Below the pieces are notes generated by a model. The model saw nothing but the letters and a program-made list of their open reading frames with translations, ran no database searches and was not told the origin of the DNA. A program made the translations under genes and the position numbers. Source: Methylomonas sp. (GTDB taxonomy: Bacteria; Pseudomonadota; Gammaproteobacteria; Methylococcales; Methylomonadaceae). From it: DNA of 45,976 nt. The stretch covers positions 1 to 45,976 of the forward strand of contig JALSJK010000152.1 in assembly GCA_026989395.1 (NCBI GenBank). Reading direction: 5' to 3'. This document shows positions 1-6,055 of this stretch, piece by piece; position 1 is the first letter of the stretch, and every line of letters starts with the position of its first letter.

Positions 1-10
1 GATCTTTTCG

Positions 11-45
11 CCCAGAAAATTAAGGTCTATTATACTATTTCTGGG
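11..45. terminator. Possible stem-loop near window start
   Basis: Bases 11-18 (CCCAGAAA) are complementary to 38-45 (TTTCTGGG), giving an 8-bp stem with a 19-nt loop, followed on the plus strand by a T-rich stretch. It lies just beyond the stop of the minus-strand gene at 120 and could end transcription from either side. The loop is long and no gene on the plus strand is visible before it, so the role is uncertain. Confidence 0.25.
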
Positions 46-119
46 TGTTTTGTTCCTTGCTTTTTTATAGATAATTCTTTATTAATCATTTGGATAGGTT
101 GTTTTTCAGGGGTGACTAT

Positions 120-875
120 TTATTTTTTAAACATCCAGGCATTTTCTTCTCGCACTGACATCAATAAACTTTCAGCAAATTCCTTTAATTCTGGGTTGGA
201 ATCCTCGCCTCCAATTTTTAACAAGAAATCCTCACCTTCTTTAGGCTTAAGCTTATTAATAATTTCCTCTAACACCAGCTGCTGTACTCGAATATTTTTA
301 TCATTTCTCAGAATTTTTTTTAGAACATTCAAGTCGAGTTCAATGCCTTCTCTTTGTACTCGCTCCATCATTGCGATTCGACCCGGCATATCACCATACT
401 TCAAAACGCGCTTTGCAAGAAGATTTGGATTAAATGTGAACTCATCTGGTTTTTCTTTGCGTTTTAAAGACCGCCCTTTGAGAGAATTTAATATTTCTAT
501 TTGATGTAGGAGAGAACGCTGACCAAATTGTTTAAAAACTTCTTTAGAGGTTCCAGAGCCGTAAATCAAAGAATAATTACTTTTGATTATTGCTTGTGCA
601 GCCACATCTAAAGGTAAATCATTAAATTCTATTGTGACTTTTCCTTTCTTTCTATCTTCGGAGATTTGCACCTTGATTCCAGTAGCTTTGGAAAAGTCCT
701 TGACTACCTCACCCAATTCCAAACCATTAATATTTGCACTAACCATCAAGCCATTAACTTGAAATAATCGAGTCTTACCATTTTTTTCAGTCGTTTTTGC
801 CTGAGCTTGAATTGAAAAAAATGAACCTATGAATACTACAAATATAATCAAAATAATTGATTTTGATTTCAACAT
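120..875 (-). CDS. Exported STN-like domain protein with helical C-terminus (short paralog)
   Basis: 251 residues, function unknown. The N-terminus (about residues 1-26) is a signal peptide, ending in AQA before KTTEK. Residues about 40-110 resemble the short N-terminal domain of secretins and TonB receptors (STN): pattern VSANINGLELGEVVKDFSKA, then a beta strand and a LPLDVAAQAI helix. Residues about 150-251 are helical. The end (EEIINKL, EGEDFL, PELKEF, W-M-F-K-K) matches the end of the 471-residue protein at 2092-3507, so the two are paralogs. There is no secretin channel or receptor barrel, so it is probably a periplasmic binding or accessory protein. ATG start with GGAG 8 nt upstream. 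It is the last gene of a minus-strand run, 269 bases after the AAA+ gene. Confidence 0.75.
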   Translation of the reverse strand: MLKSKSIILIIFVVFIGSFFSIQAQAKTTEKNGKTRLFQVNGLMVSANINGLELGEVVKDFSKATGIKVQISEDRKKGKVTIEFNDLPLDVAAQAIIKSNYSLIYGSGTSKEVFKQFGQRSLLHQIEILNSLKGRSLKRKEKPDEFTFNPNLLAKRVLKYGDMPGRIAMMERVQREGIELDLNVLKKILRNDKNIRVQQLVLEEIINKLKPKEGEDFLLKIGGEDSNPELKEFAESLLMSVREENAWMFKK

Positions 876-1144
876 TCCTATTCTCCGAAAACTGATTGAA
901 GGTACAAAACCCTTAATTGTTATCCACTTCTGGATTTAACAACCCCATCAGTGCTAAGAATAGAATACAATCAGGAAAAGACAACACACTTGAACAAGCA
1001 TATTGGCAAACAAAGTCAATAAAATCGAAGGCTAAATTCTTTAGACAAATAATACTTTTTTCGGAACTGCGATCAATAATGTCGTTAATTGATTTTGGCC
1101 ATTGCAAACTATATTTTATACTGAGCAAAAGCCACCACAATTGA
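876..1144. other. 269-bp gap with no convincing gene
   Basis: This stretch separates the AAA+ regulator (stop at 1145) from the STN-like gene (start at 875). Both strands carry a 75-codon open frame over nearly the same bases, each needing a TTG start and without a clear ribosome site; neither protein looks like a known family. It may hold the promoter of the downstream gene, but I see no strong -35/-10 or GG-N10-GC motif. Confidence 0.4.
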
Positions 1145-2044
1145 TTATGTAATTCTGTGCTTTATCAGTAACTTATTTAAGTCTGTTCGGCTTATACCAA
1201 GGTAATCTGCAACCTTTGACAAGCTGCTGTTTGGTCTGCTTAGAGAAAACTGGATTAAATTTTTTTCTGTTTCACTATATGCGACTTCTAAGGCCTGGTA
1301 ATAAGATGAAAAATAAAATCGTTCAAATCCCAAACATTCTGGTGTAACCAACCTGCTTTTACAGGTTAAAACTGCTTTCCGTACCCTTTTGCGCAGTTCT
1401 CTTATATTCCCTGGCCACACATAAGCCATCATAGCCATTAAGGCCTCGTCGCTAAAACCAGATATCTCCACGGGGTAGTCCCTTTTATATTCTTCAAGAA
1501 ACTCTAACGCCAATGATCCAATTTGATCATAGTGTTCTCTTAATGGAGGCACATATAATGATAAAACATTAAGATAATGGTATAAGATTTCATTGAATTT
1601 TCCTTTTCTAAGTGCTTTTTCAAGATCGATTTGTGAAGCGGCGAAAATTCGCACATCAACCTTAATAGGATGCACAGCTCCTTGCCGAAATATCTTTTTT
1701 TCTTGCAAATATCTTAAAATACTTGCTTGTAATTCAAGAGATAGACTGTCAATTTCATCCAAATAAATACTACCGCCCCCTGCTTCTTCAAACTTACCTA
1801 TTATTTTCGTATTACTAATGTGAGAATCATTCCCGAACAGCTCTAAATGCGCAAAATCTGTTATTTCTGAACAATTCACCGAAATAAACGGTTGTTCTTT
1901 TCTAATCGATTGATCATGAATTTTTTTTGCTGCAACCTCTTTTCCAACACCTGTTTCGCCGATTAATAACACCGGTAAATCTGATACTGCTAATTTTTCA
2001 ATATCCCTATAAAATCTATTAATTAAGTTTTGATTTTTTTTCAC
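1145..2044 (-). CDS. Degenerate sigma-54 activator-type AAA+ regulator
   Basis: 299 residues with only an AAA+ core and a Fis-type DNA-binding end; no receiver, PAS or GAF domain. Walker A is GETGVGKE (29-36), Walker B is GGSIYLDEID (90-99), the GNIRELRKR region is at 212-220, and a helix-turn-helix lies at about 276-299 (LSKVADYLGISRTDLNKLL). The loop after ELFG (68-71), where activators carry GAFTGA for touching sigma-54, is replaced by unrelated residues and is shorter. The two arginine-finger positions in FRxDLYYRL read FNEILYHYL here. By family knowledge it should not remodel sigma-54 holoenzyme, so it probably acts as a plain DNA-binding regulator, possibly of the surrounding secreted-protein genes. 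GTG start, 47 nt after the preceding gene, probably one operon. Confidence 0.8.
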   Translation of the reverse strand: MKKNQNLINRFYRDIEKLAVSDLPVLLIGETGVGKEVAAKKIHDQSIRKEQPFISVNCSEITDFAHLELFGNDSHISNTKIIGKFEEAGGGSIYLDEIDSLSLELQASILRYLQEKKIFRQGAVHPIKVDVRIFAASQIDLEKALRKGKFNEILYHYLNVLSLYVPPLREHYDQIGSLALEFLEEYKRDYPVEISGFSDEALMAMMAYVWPGNIRELRKRVRKAVLTCKSRLVTPECLGFERFYFSSYYQALEVAYSETEKNLIQFSLSRPNSSLSKVADYLGISRTDLNKLLIKHRIT

Positions 2045-2091
2045 TGTAGCATCCCGAATAGAAAAACAATTACTTGATATATAGAGCCTTG

Positions 2092-3507
2092 TTATTGGAA
2101 AGGAGAGCCATCAAAAGTCTTTTTTGTTATCCATTTAGCATCACTTATAAATTGCACTCCTACCGCTTTTATAAATTCTGCCATTTCAGGTTCTGGTTCA
2201 GCAGCAATTTTTTGCTTAAGATAATCATACCCCTTTTGGTAACCTAACTGATCAACTATTTCTTCAATTGCTATTTGGCGTAATTTCATTGGATATCCAT
2301 CGGATGCATATTGCTCTAAAGTTGTCACATCTATCTGCAAACCATCTCTGATCCCTTCTGTTAGGATAGGCAGAATATCTTGAGGATCTGCTTCGTCTAG
2401 CTTTTGTCTAAAGGATTCTTGTGGATCGACTGGCTCCTCTTTAATATCTTCCTTTTCTTTCACTGGCCGGACTTCATCTTCATTTTTTTCATCGTGACCT
2501 TTTTCATCATCTTTTTGTTGTTGCTCAGGTTCAATTTGATTTTTATCTTCTTTATTTTTTTCCTGATCGTTTTGTCGCTGCTGTGGTTCATTATCATTTT
2601 TTGCAACAACACTTTCAGGAAGATCGGTAGTAGCACCATCCTGATTTAAGGTCGCTACATCACTATCTTTCAATAGGGATGTCGAATTTTTTGAAACATC
2701 AGTTTGAGCAGATGCATTATTAGTTGTTGTTGATGAATAGACAGGCAAAGGGTAATTTAAAGCACTTGCCATCACCAAGTTATCATTAGTACTGTCGTTG
2801 TCCAGCTGCTTAAGTAAACTTTTCGCCAAGGATTGAACTTCTAAATTGCCATTATTTTCAACTGATTGTTGTAAAACTTGTTTTACTGCTTTTTTCCCTG
2901 CTTGCTTAGCAAGTGCCAGTAAGGCCAACTGTCTTACTTGTATGTTTGTATCGTTCAAAGCAAGATTGGCCAAAACCCCAGATTCAATATTGCCAGCATG
3001 ATTTGGTAATTTTCCATAAAAAACTAATTTTTCCAATTCATCACGATTATGTTTAGTTTCTGACAAATCAACTTCAGGACTAAAGCTAATCCACGTTTTA
3101 CCCGCAACGGTATTTGAAATTGAAAAATTATTTACAATTCTTATGTCAGTTAATTTTTGAGAACCAGAATTATCGTAAACTAAGGTGTAATTCTCACCTA
3201 GAATCCTTTGAATCCCCTTTTGCAAAGGAAGTCCTGAAAAATCAACTGAGATAAGTTCTTGAGCACGTGCTTCTGAAATCGTAATATCGACTCCCGCTAA
3301 ATTAGAAAATCTTTTTAATACTGCACCGATTGAAACATTCTGAATTTTTGCAGATACCCCCCCTGAAGATAGACTCAAAGAAAAATCTTGAGTGTAAGCA
3401 TCGGGTTTTAAATTCGAACTATTTGTTGAAATCGCAAATCCTTGCAATGGAAAACTCAGCGCACTGACAGAAATTGAAACAATGAAATATGATTTTATTT
3501 TTTTCAT
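2092..3507 (-). CDS. Exported STN-like protein with acidic linker and duplicated helical module
   Basis: 471 residues, function unknown. A signal peptide covers about 1-25. Residues about 45-125 form an STN-like domain (VSAKIQNVSIGAVLKRFSNL, then SGLPLQKGIQRIL). A helical, HEAT-like part follows (about 160-237, with VRQLALLALAKQ). A long N/Q/E/D/K-rich linker, probably disordered, occupies about 240-360. The final 110 residues (RQIAIEEIVDQL, GYDYL, PEMAEF, W-I-T-K-K) match the end of the 251-residue protein at 120-875. The protein is thus the larger member of a paralogous pair. AGGTG precedes the ATG. It lies between the tandem secreted-protein genes and the AAA+ regulator, all on one strand. 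Confidence 0.75.
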   Translation of the reverse strand: MKKIKSYFIVSISVSALSFPLQGFAISTNSSNLKPDAYTQDFSLSLSSGGVSAKIQNVSIGAVLKRFSNLAGVDITISEARAQELISVDFSGLPLQKGIQRILGENYTLVYDNSGSQKLTDIRIVNNFSISNTVAGKTWISFSPEVDLSETKHNRDELEKLVFYGKLPNHAGNIESGVLANLALNDTNIQVRQLALLALAKQAGKKAVKQVLQQSVENNGNLEVQSLAKSLLKQLDNDSTNDNLVMASALNYPLPVYSSTTTNNASAQTDVSKNSTSLLKDSDVATLNQDGATTDLPESVVAKNDNEPQQRQNDQEKNKEDKNQIEPEQQQKDDEKGHDEKNEDEVRPVKEKEDIKEEPVDPQESFRQKLDEADPQDILPILTEGIRDGLQIDVTTLEQYASDGYPMKLRQIAIEEIVDQLGYQKGYDYLKQKIAAEPEPEMAEFIKAVGVQFISDAKWITKKTFDGSPFQ

Positions 3508-3557
3508 TTAATGCACCTAAATACCGAGAACAACATACAATCAATTGGAGATTAAGA

Positions 3558-3579
3558 AGCCGGAATGAGTATCCCGGCT
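3558..3579 (-). terminator. Terminator-like hairpin after first tandem gene
   Basis: AGCCGG and CCGGCT (3558-3563 and 3574-3579) form a 6-bp GC-rich stem 21 nt beyond the stop of the 3600-4364 gene. On the minus strand a short T-rich run follows. A weak intrinsic terminator or an mRNA 3' end stabiliser would fit. Confidence 0.4.
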
Positions 3580-3599
3580 CCATAACATCAGTAGTTTTA

Positions 3600-4364
3600 T
3601 TACTGCTGAAATGCTTTAACTTTAATAGAACCAAACAATTGCAGACCGCTACCAAAATCAGTTACATCAGCTTTACGCATTGTAATTTTGCAAAGTGGTG
3701 CATTGTCAGGAGCGATTTGAACCAATGTCAAAGATGCTTTTCCGTCTATACCATTAGCACGAGTATATTGAGAAGTTTCTCTCCACTTGGTGCGAGGATC
3801 ATCTTGCTTGGTCACAACCAGTAAACCAGCATCAAGAACGCCATTGCTAGTTTTGCTTCCGAAAACAGGCCCCCAATAGTAATCTTTGATGTAGTGGTTA
3901 TCATAATCTTCCCAATGTGAACCCAAAGTGTTAGGGTTGATCTGGAAATCGTTACGGTTGTACATGATTTCACCTAAACGAGAGAAGTGATAAGCGCCAG
4001 AAAGCCCACGAATGCTAACATCACCAACTTCTTCTGAACCAGAAGTTGAAACTTCTACAACTGTTCCACGTAAAGTGTTTTGAATAGTTTGTGCATCAAT
4101 ACTTCTGTCATCAAGCGTTGCAACGCCATTTCCACCTTGGAAATCAGCCGTAACGTCAGCCGTATAGCTGTATGTGCCTTCCGCTGCCATACAATTAGTG
4201 GCATCAACAATTCCCGCCATAACGCCCATTGCAGTCTCATTTAAAGAGAAAAGTACTTTTTCTTCATTGGTCAATTCAGGCGCTTGGCCTTCTGCAAACG
4301 CAGATGAAGCCGCTACAGACATAACTAAAGCTACTGCACTTAAAGTAAAGTTTATTTTTTTCAT
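3600..4364 (-). CDS. Secreted protein of unknown function, tandem copy 1
   Basis: 254 residues from the MKKINF start; an in-frame upstream start adds four residues, but GGTGA lies 6-7 nt before this ATG. A typical signal peptide covers residues 1-24 (cut after AFA). The mature part is acidic, with two cysteines (in ATNCMA and PLCKIT) that could form a disulfide, and an aromatic segment near YDNHYIKDYYWGPV. I do not recognise the family. It differs from the neighbouring copy (4460-5224) at 11 residues, so the duplication is recent or maintained. The good signal peptide and ribosome site suggest an abundant exported product. What it does is not visible from sequence. Confidence 0.8.
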   Translation of the reverse strand: MKKINFTLSAVALVMSVAASSAFAEGQAPELTNEEKVLFSLNETAMGVMAGIVDATNCMAAEGTYSYTADVTADFQGGNGVATLDDRSIDAQTIQNTLRGTVVEVSTSGSEEVGDVSIRGLSGAYHFSRLGEIMYNRNDFQINPNTLGSHWEDYDNHYIKDYYWGPVFGSKTSNGVLDAGLLVVTKQDDPRTKWRETSQYTRANGIDGKASLTLVQIAPDNAPLCKITMRKADVTDFGSGLQLFGSIKVKAFQQ

Positions 4365-4414
4365 ATTAATCACCATTTATATTTAAAGAAGGTAAACTAA
4401 ATTTCGGCTAAGAA

Positions 4415-4435
4415 CCGGATACATCCTGTATCCGG
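4415..4435 (-). terminator. Hairpin between the two tandem secreted-protein genes
   Basis: CCGGATACA (4415-4423) and TGTATCCGG (4427-4435) make a perfect 9-bp stem with a 3-nt loop, 24 nt beyond the stop of the upstream copy. On the minus strand TTCTTAG follows, so the U-tract is weak. It may partly terminate transcription or protect the mRNA end, giving more of copy 2 than of the downstream genes. Confidence 0.5.
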
Positions 4436-4459
4436 CTATACTACATAAGTAATATCAAA

Positions 4460-5224
4460 TTACTGTTGGAAAGCTTTAACCTTAATAGAACCAAACAATT
4501 GCAGTCCGCTACCAAAGTCAGTCACGTCAGCTTTACGCATTGTGATTTTACAAAGAGGTGCGTTGTCAGGAGCAATTTGAACCAATGTCAAAGAAGCTTT
4601 TCCGTCAACACCGTTAGGACGCTTGTATTGAGAAGTCTCTCTCCACTTGGTGCGAGGATCATCTTGCTTAGTCACAACCAGTAAACCAGCATCAAGAACG
4701 CCATTACTAGTTCTGCTTCCGTAAACAGGACCCCAGTAGTAATCTTTGATGTAATGGTTATCGTAATCTTCCCAATGTGAACCCAAAGTGTTAGGGTTGA
4801 TTTGGAAATCATTACGGTTGTACATAATTTCACCTAAACGAGAGAAGTGATAAGCACCAGAAAGTCCGCGAATACTGACATCACCAACTTCTTCTGAACC
4901 AGAAGTTGAAACTTCTACAACTGTTCCACGTAAAGTGTTTTGAATAGTTTGTGCATCAATACTTCTGTCATCAAGCGTTGCAACGCCATTTCCACCTTGG
5001 AAATCAGCTTCAACAGTTGCTGTATAGCTGTAAGTACCCTCTGAAGCCAAGCAGCTAGTAGCATCAACGATACCAGCAACAACACCCATTGCAGTTTCAT
5101 TCAAAGAGAAAAGCACTTTTTCTTCATTAGTCAATTCAGGAGCCTGGCCTTCTGCAAACGCTGAAGAAGCCGCTACTGACATTACTAAAGCTACTGCGCT
5201 TAGTGTAAAGTTAATTTTTTTCAT
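4460..5224 (-). CDS. Secreted protein of unknown function, tandem copy 2
   Basis: 254 residues, the first gene of the minus-strand run. Signal peptide 1-24 is identical to that of copy 1. The 11 substitutions relative to copy 1 cluster at about residues 49-72 (ATSCLASEG against ATNCMAAEG) and 167-210; both cysteines are kept. AGAGG lies about 10 nt before the ATG. The bases 4878-5008 are identical to 4018-4148 in copy 1, while flanking parts carry many silent changes, which suggests gene conversion. Function unknown; a surface or periplasmic structural role is only a guess. Confidence 0.8.
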   Translation of the reverse strand: MKKINFTLSAVALVMSVAASSAFAEGQAPELTNEEKVLFSLNETAMGVVAGIVDATSCLASEGTYSYTATVEADFQGGNGVATLDDRSIDAQTIQNTLRGTVVEVSTSGSEEVGDVSIRGLSGAYHFSRLGEIMYNRNDFQINPNTLGSHWEDYDNHYIKDYYWGPVYGSRTSNGVLDAGLLVVTKQDDPRTKWRETSQYKRPNGVDGKASLTLVQIAPDNAPLCKITMRKADVTDFGSGLQLFGSIKVKAFQQ

Positions 5225-5304
5225 GATTTTTTAACCTCTATATTCTGGGAAATGACTGCAAATTATCAGTTATAAAAAACATCAAATTACAATACTCATC
5301 ACCC

Positions 5305-5322
5305 ATAATTTAGCTAAATTAT
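5305..5322. promoter_or_regulatory. 18-bp perfect palindrome upstream of secreted-protein genes
   Basis: ATAATTTAGCTAAATTAT reads the same on both strands. It lies 80 bases upstream of the copy 2 start, next to a TTGATA box on the minus strand (5339-5344), so it could be an operator for a dimeric regulator. The AT-richness of the region makes chance palindromes more likely. Confidence 0.35.
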
Positions 5323-5639
5323 TGATTTTGATATAGTTTATCAAAACCCCCAAATGAGATTACTTTGATAACTTTGTCTATTGCTGTAATAGAACAAGGC
5401 GTTTAAAGAATCTCTTTTCGTCCCTTAGGTCCAATTGTTCCTTAAGGTGACATGAGAATAAGAGCAACTGGCATGCCATAACGTATGCAATTGATTATTA
5501 ATAACTTATTGTTTTATCCTTAACTCTTATTATTCTCAAAGTGTTCAGATAGTGATACATTACGGTTGCAAGCCGTATTTTCTCGATCCTAAGGATGTCT
5601 CAGATATGAGGCAGTTTTATCAAATCAATCATTTTTTTC

Positions 5640-5668
5640 TTGATAAAAAACGGTAAATTTAATATATC
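5640..5668 (+). promoter_or_regulatory. Candidate sigma-70 promoter towards the RND genes
   Basis: TTGATA (5640-5645), a 17-nt spacer, and TATATC (5663-5668) match the sigma-70 boxes at 5/6 and 4/6 positions. A start near 5675 would give the RND permease a leader of about 380 nt that includes the paired element at 5858-5944. The AT-rich setting lowers the weight of this match. Confidence 0.3.
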
Positions 5669-5857
5669 TATTTGAATAATATATATTTATTGATAATTTA
5701 ATAAATGTATTGAGTAAGTAGAAAGAGGCGTTTCAGCGTCTTGCGTTTGAAGCAAAACAGATACCTTGACAAGATCTTTGTCTCTTTAAAGCTGAGATTC
5801 AACCTCATAAGTGCATTTTAATTACATAGAATTTATGAAGATTTTTTAAATATACTT

Positions 5858-5944
5858 CAAGGAGGCAGTCGGGTTAAGGGCCTGGTAGCGAGGAAAGCGG
5901 GAAATTCCTACAGTAGGACCTTCCTTAATAAGACAGCCTCCTTG
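5858..5944 (+). ncRNA. Candidate structured RNA leader element
   Basis: The 87 nt fold back on themselves. CAAGGAGGC (5858-5866) pairs with GCCTCCTTG (5936-5944); after an A/A mismatch GTC (5868-5870) pairs with GAC (5932-5934); after opposed GG and AA (possible sheared pairs) GTTAAGG (5873-5879) pairs with CCTTAAT (5923-5929). The apex holds GGTAGCGAGGAAAGCGGGAA. One pair is G-U on the plus strand and would be A-C on the minus strand, favouring plus. It lies 112 nt before the RND permease start. I could not match it to a known riboswitch, SRP RNA or RNase P pattern. It could also be a small fold-back repeat. Confidence 0.45.
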
Positions 5945-6001
5945 TAGCTCCAATTTAATAACTGATGAATTACACAACCTATATAAAGTATAATTAAGAA
6001 A

Positions 6002-6017
6002 ATTCTTATATAAGAAT
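6002..6017. promoter_or_regulatory. 16-bp perfect palindrome before the RND permease
   Basis: ATTCTTATATAAGAAT is perfectly symmetrical and ends 38 nt before the permease ATG. The position and symmetry suit an operator for a dimeric repressor such as a TetR-type efflux regulator, but no such regulator gene is in the window. Confidence 0.35.
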
Positions 6018-6055
6018 GTGCCTGCGGAACTAATCTCTTCAGGAGAAAAAAATTC

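Larger units (their letters stand above)
5225..6055. other. 830-bp AT-rich gap with palindromes and a structured element
   Basis: No protein gene is supported here. The stretch separates divergent genes (secreted protein on minus, RND permease on plus), so it must hold both promoters. It contains two perfect palindromes (5305-5322, 6002-6017), a small hairpin (5561-5577), a possible sigma-70 promoter (5640-5668) and an 87-nt strongly paired element (5858-5944); these are listed separately. The rest, especially 5630-5720, is very AT-rich. Confidence 0.6.

Noticed and set aside
885-935. A GGATAACAATT match to the E. coli lac operator core
   Set aside because: Only 11 bases on the minus strand, no symmetry partner and no LacI-type gene; chance in AT-rich DNA.
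913-1144. Overlapping 75-codon frames on both strands
   Set aside because: Both need TTG starts, lack ribosome sites and resemble nothing known; they mirror each other over the same bases.
5453-5538. Inverted repeat TGAGAATAAGAG / CTCTTATTATTCTCA
   Set aside because: Three-base offset, no continued pairing inside and no flanking duplication; too weak in this AT-rich gap.
5225-6055. Cyclic di-GMP, guanidine or other known riboswitch in the long gap
   Set aside because: I looked for the conserved cores of GEMM, ykkC/mini-ykkC, TPP, cobalamin and yybP types and saw none; only the unassigned paired element remains.
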